A stretch of DNA of 64,000 bases from Morinoia aosen (Eukaryota; Arthropoda; Malacostraca; Amphipoda; Talitridae), in NCBI GenBank assembly GCA_030386875.1, contig CM059562.1, positions 22,869,360-22,933,359 on the forward strand, written 5' to 3'. Positions within the stretch are counted from its first letter, which is position 1. Every line of letters starts with the position of its first letter. Positions 38,353 through 50,439 of this stretch are shown piece by piece. Below the pieces are notes generated by a model, which saw nothing but the letters and a program-made list of their open reading frames with translations, was not told the DNA's origin and made no database searches. The position numbers were made by a program, and so were the translations under genes.

Positions 38353-40266
38353 TCGTACATTTAGATACGTAAAATTATAACTATCTATAATCATTGAATA
38401 CATTTTTATATGTGTGTATAATAATATTGTCTGGCCTAAAGACTATTTATCGACATCCTGCCCTTATGCCGTCGTCAACTTAATTCTACTCGAACACTCG
38501 AACAGTAAGGTACATTATACAACATGTATGGGTAATGTTGTAATGTGGTTTACGAGTGAAAACTTGACTAATAAGTTTTTTCGGTCGCCACCGAAATGAG
38601 GTATAAAAATGAAATGTCAGCAATGAAAACAACGCATTGATTTACACATGTCATACTGGTGTAGTTACACATCTTGCACGCGTAGTTAGGTATAAATAGC
38701 GATGAAGGTTTTTTTCAAATTGATTGCTGAACTTCAGTGGCAAAAATCAGAATACTACACCTTTCATCAGAGTTAAATAAATTCTGACGGCGTAAGGGGA
38801 GGGGAGAAGTCTGTGAACAATCTTAATTCTCCCTTTTGTGAATAAACTACACACACAGTAGTTTACTCGCGTCATCAAGGCGGCTCCTATTTTGTTTTGA
38901 TCTTTTTATCTTCTGTGTTAGGAGAATATCATAATGAATTTCAATCATTATGAATGGATTTCAGTTCAAAAATGCTGAAATTTGCTGTCATTAGGGAACT
39001 TTCTGGTATCCAGTTTACAGAATCGGAGTAGGGAAGGACATAGCTACTTACCAAGCAAACAAGCATACTCTGTGTCACTATAGAACAAGTTGAAAGTCTT
39101 TTGTCATAAATTTTCATGAAGTGTGCATTTTACTATCGAGAGCTGTTATATTTTGCCCAAATAGACAAATATTAGAAAAAGATTCGTGTGACGTAACACG
39201 TAATATTTCACAAAGATAGCAGCTCAGCTAATAATTGAAAATTTATCAAAAGTTCCATCATCAGGGATTCAAACTCAGAGGCTAAATACCAGTAAAATAG
39301 GCTTGTGGCTAGAAAATTTAGAACACCTCTGCGCCTAAGCTCGCAGCGCACGAGACTGACGTTCCAATGCCCGTTTAGTCTACGGAACTTCGTGACAGAA
39401 TTTCAGTAACTCGCAACTTCTACATGATGGGCAAGAAGTGAATGACACTTCTCCGTACGATGTTAATCACCAAATTTTTAAAATCAGAAAACTGAAATAA
39501 TGTTTCTTTAAGTGCAAACGTTCGTAGGCAATTGCTTGTTCTCAAGTTTTTAAACATCTATTCTTTTTTTTTTTTGAGCAATAATTCTTAACAAGACTTT
39601 CATTTGTTTTGCCTCACGACTCATTGCGTCAGGTCTTCAGTCGCGCCATTTTACGCTTTGTGATAATTTCTGAGCAGAGTGGGGAAAAAATTGTAGCAAT
39701 TTACGGGCGTTTTCTTGTCAAGATTTTGGATTGTCTTAACACTTCTTAACACTCAATAAATAGTAATTTATTGAACGTTCTTAGTGTTCCCTGGTTTCGT
39801 AAATTTTCTATCCAAACCATTAATTGTATTGATATACATCGTTGCGTTTCATGAGAAAGTCTTAGACAATCCCTTGGTACTCTCGTGAGTGACTCTGTGT
39901 GACTGAGCCGTCACATTGCGCGTCTCTCAGCGCATGTGCAGGGCGCCAAGCCCGAATAAATTGTTTTTTAAATTGTTTTCTTAGAATAATGAGCTGTTTG
40001 CATGTTTAGGAAGTATTTGAACTGTAAAATTAATAAATTTTAATTAATTGATATTTCGTTGCATTAGCATTTTCAATTAATTTTTTATGGAGAGTGCTAA
40101 GTGTCCTAGACTCAGAGTGATTGAATAATTCATTTTCAATTAGTTTTTAATATCCATCGTGCACTAAACCTAGCGACACTTTTGAAGCAGATAGTGCTGC
40201 TGAAGTCACCAGCATCAATCATAACATCGCGGTGTCAATGTTATTTGAGGAGCTTCGATATGGTGC
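38353..40266. other. Unassigned sequence
   Basis: No gene recognised. A B-box-like GAGTTTGAATCCC on the minus strand near 39265-39277 with GAGCTTAGGCGCAGAGG upstream (about 39330-39346) hints at another decayed tRNA-like SINE, too weak to call separately. Confidence 0.3.
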
Positions 40267-40485
40267 TGATATGTTGTTAAACTACTAATGTGGTGCTCAA
40301 CTATTAATATGATGCTAAACTACTGATATGATGCTAAACTACTGATATGTTTCTAAACTACTGATATGATTCTAAACTACTGATATGATGCTAAGCTACT
40401 GATATGATGCTAAACTACTAATACGTTGCTAAACAACAAATAAAAACTACTAACATGATGCTATGCAACAATGTGTTTCTAAACT
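40267..40485. repeat. 19-bp minisatellite (GATATGATGCTAAACTACT), about ten copies
   Basis: The core between about 40300 and 40425 is regular at 19 bp with variants ATGTTTCT, ATGATTCT and TTGCT. Both edges decay (CTCAACTATTAATATG; AAACAACAAATAAAAACTAC). The gradient from a tidy centre to diverged edges is usual for slippage-driven arrays. Confidence 0.85.
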
Positions 40486-41689
40486 ACTTCATTTGTGCCA
40501 CTAAATATTCCTACTTTTAGGTATGATGTCATGAGGCTTACAATATCCGTTCCCGAGACTGTGAGTCTTTGCGCACCGCTACTAATATACACGTATTCAA
40601 TGGACGTTATTATAAACACGTGATGTGAAAATGTTTTCAAAATTGGCCACGCTGCTCATCATGACTTATAACTTATTTCTATGTCTCATTTTTACTTTCT
40701 GTGGATGAATAGGTACGCATAAATATTTAATGCTGAAATCAAACCCGATAGTCCACGTAGGGCTGTTGTTTGTTTGAATATAGCTGCTGATGGTAACACT
40801 GCTACCTCCATACAGCAACACATTTACCTGTTAAACTCTTCGCTTAAAATTTCTTCTTCACCTTTAAAAATATGCTACCGTTATTTTTCCTACTTGTTTT
40901 ATCATGCCACTTTATAATGGTTCTGTTTGTTCTCATCTCATGGTTTCAGTCACACAAAACTCACACGCTCACACTACTGTACAGAGCGTCAAGAGATACG
41001 TTAACACCTCCACCACGCATCACGTTCCGGCAGACCACCCACTTGACTTGCATCTCTGGAGAGAAAGCAAACATTCACAGAGAGGGATCTTTGTCATGTT
41101 CGGCAATTAGTTAGCGTTTGCCGAAGCTGTTTAAAGTCATTGCTCTCCCGTTAGATGAGGTACTCGTATATGTCACACATGGCCAGGCTGCTCGCCAGGT
41201 GCTCGGCTGTTGAGCTATCAAGACGCGCTCTCATACAGGGTTGATAACTATACCACTGCTTGGCTGTGTAGCAGCTATGTTCAAGTTTTTTGATGACATT
41301 ATAAGTTTTACATTTATTTTTTCGCTGAAGATAAAAAGAATTTTGAAAATAAAGGCAGTGCTGTTGCTATATCGGTGCAGTATTGACAGCGTAACGCTGT
41401 AGTGGCTATGCAGTGACACTATACCGCCGTGGCCGCTTGGAAAGCAGTTTTCTTCCACCGTGGCCGCTGTAGTTATTCTAGCAGTTGACCCCAAATGGCA
41501 CCAAACTCCAGTTGGGGCAAAGATTTTCAGGGCAGTTGGGGGCAAACATTTTCCAATAGTGGGTCTAGGCGCATCAATAGCAGCGCACGTGTAGTTTTCC
41601 AGCTTTAATTGTTATTTGTCATACTTGACTTGACTGCAGCAAGAACTTTTAGCGCAGTGCACCGCTTTGAACCGATCGTACAGTGTACT
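40486..41689. other. Unassigned sequence
   Basis: No recognised gene. The plus-strand frame at 40872-41114 starts with ATG and a hydrophobic stretch (LPLFFLLVLSCHFIMVLFVL) that could mimic a signal peptide, but the rest has no motif and an overlapping frame is equally open. Confidence 0.3.
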
Positions 41690-42405
41690 AACGGCTCTGA
41701 ACTGCAGCAAATCGTTGGAAACACTGCACCAATTTCCAACTATAGACAACATCTTTGTTCGTATTAATTTGTGTGAAGGTTATTGCTACTATAATAAGAT
41801 GATGACAGACGGCAAAATTCTAAAGGTTAATAGGTGCAAATTTTGGGGTGTGTAAATAGATAAATATTCGACTTTTGCAAACCATGTCAATCCCAAACCC
41901 CTGAAACTATTTAAATCGTTTGGTATTTTGCACAAAGTGAAGCACATCCTGCCAAAAAATGTTCTAAAAATCCTCTACAGCACGTTGATTCATTTGCTTA
42001 TGCCATATGGCAATATGAAGTCCAGCATGCACAGATAGAAATAAAGTGATGAGAGAGTATTCACTCTACAAAACAGGCTATTAGAGCTATCTACAACTTG
42101 AAAAACAACCCCCACTCTGACGATTTATCTCAAAATCTAAGAATGCAGAAATTGTCCGACTACTACCGATTTTCACTTGGGATTTTTAGATACAAAAACG
42201 CAAAACTTACAAGAACTCTGGACTTCGTAAGTCAATTTACGCTCAAGCTGACTACCACGACTACTCGACCCGAAACAGAAATAAATTTATGGTCCCGCAT
42301 TTACTTAAATTCTAAATCTCAAAACAGTTTTATTTTTGCTTGTACCAAATTCTTGAGTTCGATCTCGAATTTTATTTGCGATGCTGCCGCCTAGTTAGCA
42401 TATAA
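41690..42405 (+). pseudogene. Decayed CR1/L2-like LINE, RT C-terminal fragment
   Basis: The reading KVNRCKFWGV, one stop, IDKYSTFANHV, then KSFGILHKVKHILPKNVLK and ILYSTLIHLLMPYGN corresponds to the thumb and post-RT region of CR1/L2-type LINEs. After a frame change it resumes with KQAIRAIYNLKNN, KLSDYYRFSLGIFRYKNAK and a Trp-Ser-Arg segment to a stop near 42394. In-frame stops and at least one frameshift show it is dead. It is equivalent to about the last third of ORF2 of the element at 55.4-61.8 kb but clearly a different, older family. The 5' end is truncated. Confidence 0.8.
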
Positions 42406-44750
42406 AAGTAGGCCAGAATCTAACGTGATCTCAAATTGTATATGTTAGTAAAGTCAATGATAGCTAAAATTTGAATGAAATAACTCATAAGAAATTTAAT
42501 GGAGATCGGGAAATTATTTCTGTTTTACATGAGAAGTGCAATGAGTTTAGAATTTTTTTTTTCGTAAAAACTTCGAAAGTATAATTGATACGTGCAACAG
42601 ATGATCGTTTCATCACAGAAACGTTTTCATCAACTTACGCATATAATTTCAAGTATGCATAATACATTACATAATATTCTATTCCATCGTTGCTTCTATA
42701 TGAGATTATTCATTAAAATAACAGAATACTCTTCTTAATACTAGAACCCGGTGTCTTAATGATTGAGTGCATGCTCACTATCATCTATGACTCGTTCAAG
42801 GTATTTATGGCAAGTAGAGTTCAGTCGAAGCTCGACTTTTGTTTGGAGAAGTGTGGCGGGAACTAAAGCTGTGATCTCCCTGCCTGGCTTACCCTGGCCT
42901 TCTTTTCATTTACGGGGCCACGCGACCGCAGAGTTGGTGTGCAGAGCAAACAATTTGGCGACCTCACGAGAGAAGTGATGTCACAGATAGCCAGCGACGC
43001 TTTATTATCTAGTTTCATTTTTGCTCAATTTTATTTGTGATCTTTATCTGCACGACTGTTTGCTGCTCATGTGTTCCACTGAGTTTGCTCACGGACATTG
43101 TCTCTGGAATGCCTGCTACTTGATTGCTTCATCGAGCTGTGGAAGTAAGCTCTAGCTGAACAACGACGTCGGTGGCATTTCCCTGTTGTAACGCGCATGC
43201 ATTACACAATATTAGTTTTCTCTCTCTCAGTGTCTACTGACACGTCAATGCAATTTCCTTTAAAATCAACACTACGTTATAGGTTTACTTTTACGATGAG
43301 AACATTCTAAAATATAATCCCACTTATTTTATCGAAAAAACTCGCCCCAGATGCATTTCGCACGTGGATGAAAACGTTAGTGTGCTGAACGCGCTGTTGT
43401 GAACGCCTTTCTCGTGAATTTTAGAATAGAGTAGAAAATTATATGCAGCTTCTAGCCATTCAATTCAATTGCAAGTACAATGGCACATAAATTTCACAAG
43501 TCCCATTCTATAGAGGACGGTTGCCAGCGCTTCACTGTACCGCTATGATATGCAACACTTGTAGCTCACTGATACGAAGCATATCACGACTAGCTAACGT
43601 TCTAAAACGCAATAAGGATCCTTCTACCTGACAGTAGAAGCGCCGTACGTCATAGGTGGACATCATTGCCTAAAAAACTATATCAGATTTATTTTCGATT
43701 CGTATTTTACAGCTGTTTTTATTTTTCGACTGCGTAAAATGGTGAAATCTTTATTCGTTTTGTCCAGACGTTATTCAACACGTCGCTGATCATCATAAAT
43801 TTTCATTTTCTCTTTATATCCATTTCGCTCCACCGCTTCATCTTGAATGTTCCTTGCTCACCGAAATTAGCTACTTCGCGCACGTGTGTACGTGCCAACA
43901 AAATGACGGTGTTTTTTACGCTAAAGCTATTATTTGTTCTTCAAAACCGTATTTAAATTTAACTGTTTGAATACGTATATTCTTCTTTCGATCCTTTTAT
44001 ATATATATATATATGTGTGTTATGATAATGTTGGGCTAAAATTCAACCAATACCGATCATAAATCTTCCAATTAGAAAAAAACAAAAAAGGAATTTACAG
44101 GTATCCATTCAGCTTACATTGAGGGGAGTGAGGACGGACGCACCAAACAAACTAGCTGGCATGCAAGCTAACAAACAAGCAAGTAACGAGCTATATTTTA
44201 TTACGTAGGGGATGAGTGCTACGTTCAAAATATTGCAACATGTGACTTCGTCCAGCTCTTTGTGATTCTCTTCGTTTTACCAGAATTTCTGAAGAAAGTC
44301 ACAGGCAAACCGATCCGTACTGATAGCACTTGACGGTCAGTGAGGAATAATAACAGCATTCGTTCTATTGTTATTTCCTTCATGACCTCAAATTATAACT
44401 TATTTAAAGAAAAATTATAACCTATGCGCTACGCACATGTCTCGTCACGAGTAAAAATACAAAATACACCTTTTATAAAAATAGCCCGTCTTTCGACCTT
44501 CCTCTTCAAACACTACTTTTGATGAGCTACTATTACTGAGCCCTAGATGTGCGGCAAAACGTATTCCTGGCAGACCTGATGCTATTTTCGCTCATCTTTT
44601 ATATATCTGTGTACTTTGTCGGACTGAAAATCCGTCCGCAGTGAACATGAGGAGCGACAAAAAAACCTCCGAGACTGTCGTTCGCTTGCGTCCGCTGCAG
44701 GCGATGGATCCGCACGGGAAGTTGCATGCGTCTTCCTCATCCGTGTTCTA
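42406..44750. other. Unassigned sequence
   Basis: No gene recognised. A TA dinucleotide run lies at about 43998-44014. A GC-richer patch lies at 42830-42980 without a known coding motif. Confidence 0.35.
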
Positions 44751-45655
44751 AAATAAAAGTTACCTTCAAAGGATGTGTTCTTAAGAGCGATATTCATACG
44801 ATGTGTTCTTAAGAGTGATGTTAAAAGGATGTTTTGTAAGGAAATCACACACTGCAAGGTTTTCAAAAGTTTTTAATTTGGTAACGCAACCGAAGACAAG
44901 AACGTAGAAGTTTGACAAAGATTGAGGCAGGAATGGAATCTTATTCCGTTCGGAAATTGGTTGATAAGACCTCGCTTCCTCCTAGTTTGCGAGTGTTCAG
45001 CTGGGGCACACTGGAAACAGAGCAGCCTACAAAGAATAGGAAAAAATCGGGTGAGAGTCTATCAACGAAAGCAGCTATGGAGATTATGGAGATGATACTG
45101 ACAAACTAAAGCAAACAAGAGATTGGAATTTATCAATAAAACATTAAGAATCAAATTCATTGACAAAACAAATGGTTGCATAGGAACGTAATTTAGTATT
45201 TCAGTAGTACCTTCAGAAGGGTAGGAACATCAAACAAAAATTAGGAGTTAGACGGGCGCACTACAAGAATTTAGCGGGGCCGAAATGACGCCCTCATCTG
45301 CTGTCGGGTTGGAAGCAGACCGGACCCGGCCGTAGTAGCGGTATACTGCGCATAAAGAAAATGGTAAGCTTGCGAAAAACACAAAACTAGCAAGCTTCTT
45401 GCAGTTATTACAATAAGAGTTCAACGTAGAGCACAAATTTAAATTGAATACGAGTCAAGTCCTAATGACCCTCACCTAAGGAATTACTTCCCGAGTGAAG
45501 CCATTGGAGCTTCTTTTAGAAAGAGGTTAGGTAAGAGATGGAAAAATAACGAAAAGACGATAGTGGAAGAATGCCATTCAGAGCAAGTATCAATAAGAGT
45601 TAACGTTTTTAAGGATGGCCCAACGGGCTCTTAATACACGAGAGTAGCTTGACAG
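44751..45655. other. Unassigned segment bounded by a GGATGTxxTCTTAAGAG motif
   Basis: GTTACCTTCAAAGGATGTGT followed by TCTTAAGAG at 44758-44790 recurs immediately (about 44798-44818). It recurs again as GTAACCTTCAGAGGATG plus TCTTAAGAG at 46412-46439, beyond the 31-bp array. The interval may therefore belong to one unknown element. A 65-codon plus-strand frame from ATG at 44912 lies inside it and is unrecognised. Confidence 0.35.
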
Positions 45656-46030
45656 CTAAGTAAGTACGGCTCGACAGAACCGGTAAGTATAAGTAGGTAC
45701 GGCTCGACAGAACCGTTAAGTAAGTAGGTACGGCTCGACAGAACCGGTAAGTAAGTAGGTACGGCTCGACAGAACCGGTAAGTAAGTAGGTACGGCTCGA
45801 CAGAACCGGTAAGTAAGTAGGTACGGCTCGACAGAACCGGTAAGTAAGTAGGTACGGCTCGACAGAACCGTTAACCAAGTAAGTAAGTACGGCTCGACAG
45901 AACCGTTAAGCAAGTAAGTACGTACGGCTCGACAGAACCGCTAAGCAAGTAAGTAAGTAAGTACGGCTCGACAGAACCGTTAAGCAAGTAGGTAAGTACG
46001 GCTCGACAGAACCGGTAAGTAAGTAAGGAA
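45656..46030. repeat. ~31-bp minisatellite (CGGCTCGACAGAACCGGTAAGTAAGTAGGTA), eleven copies
   Basis: The invariant core CGGCTCGACAGAACCG occurs eleven times. The GTAAGTAAGTAGGTA linker varies by 4-bp GTAA slippage, so spacing ranges around 31-36 bp. The core is a near-palindrome (CGGCTC...GAACCG, CGGTT/AACCG), so each unit can form a short hairpin. Minus-strand frames through it (Leu/Tyr/Thr-rich) are artefacts. The GTAAGT linker also resembles a splice donor, repeated many times on the plus strand. Confidence 0.93.
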
Positions 46031-46880
46031 GAGGCGGCTAGAAAGCCTGGTAATTAGTAATACCGCCCTGAATGGCTAGTTGAACAAAATAAACATGAAA
46101 CACACATTCACACAAACCAAATCAGGAGTACGGCCAAAGAAAAGAACCAAGATTACGAGAAGGTAGTCGAATACACAGGCGATGTGCAGCACTCTGCCGT
46201 TTCACGTTACACCGTTAAGTAACACAGGACGAGTAACGAGTCCAGTAGAGCGTCGCGTAGTAGTAACGAATGTCAAGCCTCTAATATCTACATAAAAAGG
46301 TCTCACCGACATCGTTTCCTCCTCCGCCCCCTGTCAGCTGAAAGCCTCTAAAGTTCAAACAGAAAAGTACCTGAGAGGCGCACACGGAAATTCTCAACAG
46401 TTTTCTTATGAGTAACCTTCAGAGGATGTTATCTTAAGAGTAACATTCTTAAACCAATTAAGTCTGGTACATATGTTCTTGCGCATTGTTTTCTCAAATT
46501 CTCTGTAACCAATGCCAGGACGCAATGACGGATACCTTCGGTCAAGTCGGTAAAAGTCTAGAAAGATTCAAAATGAATTATACCATATGAATCAGAGATT
46601 ACTATTTTATTCAAATGTACGATAAAATATTAAATTTGGAGAAGAAATAAAATGGATCAAAGAAAATTTCAGTTACTCGGCGCGGAATGGAATTTATTCC
46701 ATCAACAAAGACAGATTTGTTCTCGTCATGACTTTTCCAAAAAAATATTGCATTTATGTAAGCTTTCGATGACAGTCGCATTTACAAATCAGCATGTAAT
46801 TTATAATGTGGTTTCAGTTATTTTTTCAATTTACCATTACAATGATAAACACCATTAAGTTTTTCCATTGTTATTCACGA
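46031..46880. other. Unassigned sequence
   Basis: No gene recognised. It contains the second copy of the TACCTTC...TCTTAAGAG motif (46412-46439). Confidence 0.35.
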
Positions 46881-46972
46881 ATAAAAAGGACATTCGTAAA
46901 TAAAATGGACGTTTTCAAAAATAAATGTATTTTTTCCAAGCTTCGGGAAGCCAACTTCAGCCCTCATCAGAA
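46881..46972 (-). other. Penelope-like 3' terminus or hammerhead-like motif (candidate)
   Basis: On the minus strand, CTGATGA (46964-46970) is followed by GGG...CCC flanking a 13-nt loop and then GAAGC, then an AT-rich ATACATTTATTTTTGAAAAC stretch. This layout resembles the CTGATGA-stem-GAAAC termini of PLEs, with GAAG in place of GAAA. No PLE coding sequence adjoins it, so it would be a very short 5'-truncated insertion. Confidence 0.25.
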
Positions 46973-48138
46973 ATTCATTATAAGGTTCTTAGTTCAGAGA
47001 TTTTTAAAATAAAAATATTGAGAGTCACTTTGCGAGACGTGATTTTCTATTGCCATCGCTAGCAGAGGTATAAGGCTAACGAAAAAAAGAGCACAAAGAG
47101 AAAAAGAGGCAGCACCTATTGCATGGTGAGACTAGCCATTCATCCTAACAACAGAAGCAAATTAAAGTCCCCATTGTATTTACTTCAAATTTAAGATGGG
47201 ATTCTGTAGTTTGATCTCTATGGTCTCGGTGATAAGGTCGATTGTGTTATTGAAGGAATAAATTATTTTTATCGTTTTTTATGTGTATCAAAAGTTGGGC
47301 GTTCATCCAATATCTTTGGTGTAATGCTTGTGAATGCAGCTAGAAGTACACCTATGCTTCATGCATCTTGTATACCTGTGCTGCATGCAGGTCTTCCAAC
47401 ATTATGGGTACAATGGCTGCAGCGCTACAGCCAGCCTGTGTACAATTGAAGTGGTGCGCATTTTCACTTCTTGAGAGTTAAAAGTTTTTATCTTGTAAAG
47501 AAATGAGTGAACAATTTGAATGCTTTAAAAAAGGCTGAAAAATAATTGTGTTCTAAAGAAATCTACGCTTAATATGTTTTTTCAGGATAGATTTTAATCT
47601 TTTATTGTCTCTGTTAATTAAGAGTTGCGAGGTTAGATAACTGAAGGCAGAACTGAATAAATTACCCATTGCGATGCGAGGCCATCTTCCCCGTGAGCTG
47701 TCGAGAGATGAAGATTCTGTGTTGAGTCGTTGACTGAATTTCAGCGTAAAAAGTGAACATCAAATAATAGTACTGAAGCTACAATTAGAACACTTAGATT
47801 CTTGATCAAAAAAGAAAGATCGAAATCGCAGAAGAATCAGAATCACTTGAACATTTTACAATTATAAACCTACAAGGTCTACTAAAAAAAAACCCTCTTG
47901 CATTGAAAATCAATCGCTTGAAAGACTTAAAGAACATGCCTCGTTAATTTTGCAATGCCATCATCCCTATGATGTCGCTGATTGTTTGAGGAGAAATTGG
48001 AAAGCTTAATTAGCGATCCTTTAAAAAATGCAAGCAAAGCCAAATTAAGTTCTCAAGCATCGAGCGAGAAGAACAAAATAAATATAAAAGCCAATGCTTT
48101 CAAAAATAATAATGGTTCATTCATTTTCATTATTCTTC
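46973..48138. other. Unassigned sequence
   Basis: No gene or clear repeat recognised. AT-rich, with a poly-A run near 47885. Confidence 0.35.
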
Positions 48139-48432
48139 GTCAATTCGTGTTTCATTGTCATTTCCAATACCGTGATGGCCATCATATGGTTCGCCAAAAT
48201 TCACAAGAACTCGAATATGTCCGTCCCTTGAGATGCAATATTTAGCATGAGTGGCACAGTCGCACACAACATTGCTCAATATTATACCAGTTTAATCAGG
48301 CCATAGTTGAACACCGCGCATGTTGTACACTGTTTCAAAAAAACTATTAATGCGCTTGAAATAAAGGCGTAAAATTCACTCTCAAACTATTGCTTCTCCT
48401 GAAGTTACAGTCCACATCATTATTGACGTAGC
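48139..48432 (+). repeat. 294-bp direct repeat, copy A
   Basis: The copy begins GTCAATTC and ends ATTATTGACGTAGC. It aligns end to end without gaps to 50861-51154, with about 15 substitutions by eye. No open frame of note or terminal inverted repeat was identified, so its class is unknown. A 32-bp minisatellite begins 14 bp after its end. Confidence 0.93.
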
Positions 48433-48446
48433 GTTGTCACTCTCAT

Positions 48447-48590
48447 ATCCACCAGCTCCAGCGTTTCTTTCAACAGTTATCCACCAGCTCCAGCGTTCCT
48501 TTCAACAGTTATCCACCAGCTCCAGCGTTCCTTTCAACAGTTATCCACCAGCTCCAGCGTTCCTTTCAACAGTTATCCACCAGCTTCTCC
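48447..48590. repeat. 32-bp minisatellite, four and a half copies
   Basis: The unit ATCCACCAGCTCCAGCGTTC followed by CTTTCAACAGTT starts at 48447, 48479, 48511, 48543 and 48575 (partial). Copies are nearly identical, so the expansion is recent. It lies next to copy A of the 294-bp repeat and is absent beside copy B. Confidence 0.95.
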
Positions 48591-50435
48591 AGATGTTCGC
48601 AACGGTAATTTCATTTGTCTTCAAAGGAGACACCGCCATCTTAAGTTGATGGCATCTTGAAAGGTTCTCCGTTCCATGGGCCTCACATTTTGTAGAATTT
48701 TATGAGTCTGATTTATGAAATTTTATTCTTAAAACCCATTCAAAGTCATACCTAATTTTATCTTAAATTTATTTATGATATTTTTGCAATTTAGAACTAT
48801 CTGGCCCATATTCGTTAACGTATCAAAAGACTTGAGAAAAACTTTCTACTTGAATTTACTGTTAAAATACCTAAGATTTGTTTTTCGTTTTTCGATGCCA
48901 AAATACGTATAGACTCTGAGTGTCGCATACATATAAGAATACATACCAAGCTTATCAATCCTGGTACTTTTACGTCTTTGAATTCATTTGACCAAAACTT
49001 TGTTTCGTAGAGCGATCAAATACAGGTCAAACTGACACGCACCCCACTCTGCATGGGTTGGAGCGGCTCTAACAGTTTTTTGCTAATGACTACTTACCAC
49101 CGAAAGCTCGTCGAGACCATAACTAAAAACTTGAGTGCAATTTACTTCGGACCAAATTCTTCATCTCTTTCGAATGATGTTGTGTTCTTCTTTTAGTTAA
49201 CTAACCTCTAAACCTCTCAATTTTTAAACGATGAACTTTTAAAATCTGCGTGAACACGGTGACCGCGATTGGTTAAAGTGAAGTTCAATATTCAACTCAA
49301 ATTTAAAGTCAATTGTTGTAGGCAATTTTACAAATAGCAAACATTAACTGAATCGTGAGCTCATTTAGCTTCAATTAAATATTTATGAAAATTAAGTATA
49401 TGATCACTGGTCGGTCAGCAGCATTATGAAAATATCCTCCTTGGCCATGGGTGATTCACGTTGCGGTCAAAGTGTTAAAGCAACAAGTTAAGCCTATGTT
49501 TTATGAGAATACAATTGCTATTCAATTTTTGAAACCATACAGAATACATGCACTCAAATTTCATTTTTAATCGAAAAAGTCAGAACTTACGAGGATTAAA
49601 GCTGTGTGCCACTTCAATGGCTCAGACACTGGCTGTAGAGCTACCTAGTATATTGTATGAATAACGAACATGCTCGAAACGTGGTATGCTGCTTAGATAT
49701 GCTTCACACGTGTTCACAACATTCTTCAACGTTATAGCTAAGAACACTGTACGAACGTTGCGACCTTCGATACCTTTCAAAACAGTTTTGAAACATTCAT
49801 TCTCTCAACAACGTAATCGACCTTCGTGGCGCCGAGACATTTGGAAAACATGTCTCGCAAACTAACTCGCTGTATTTTTGTCCTTGAAAGTCTGCGAGCT
49901 AAGATCCTTAATATAAATTCTTGATGACGGTAGAAGCTTTTTGCCGAAAACCTAGCAAAAAATGAATATATATTTAAAAGCGCAAGTCCTTTTTATTCCG
50001 GAATAATTTTGAAAAACTCTGAAGTGTTCTACAAAATTGTGGCGGCTAGAAAAATTGATGAAACTCCAGGATAAGATAAAGAAACTGAGGAATTGAATTG
50101 CAGAATCTCACCATTAGCTCAGCAGTAAATGTAAATCAGCAGTAAATGTAAGTGACTAAAAAATCTGACATTACAAATTTTCAAGTGATTTTAAGAACGA
50201 TAATACAAGAAGCTTCAGACCACCGCGGCAGATTTTCAGCGCTGCATCAGTAGGTAGGCCTACCAATATTAGTGCATGTTTGCCTGTACAAAGCACTGGT
50301 AAAAATCGAGCGTACGTAATCTTTCAGATGAATTTGAAGAATTTCCCTTCTCATGTTTAAATCATAATAAACCATAGAAAAAGTAGTTTAATACTTTCAA
50401 ATAATTATATTTTTTGACAGGCCAGGAGGACAGAG
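48591..50435. other. Unassigned sequence
   Basis: No gene recognised. Near 49923-49955, TTGATGACGGTAG followed by TTGCCGAAAACC has the outline of a decayed PLE terminus but is too weak to call. A 17-bp direct repeat (AATCAGCAGTAAATGTAA type) lies near 50125-50150. Confidence 0.3.
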
Positions 50436-50439
50436 GTTT

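Noticed and set aside
49923..49955. TTGATGACGG...CCGAAAAC hammerhead-like motif
   Set aside because: Core bases are off on both sides and no inverted copy or element edge is present; mentioned only in the interval description.
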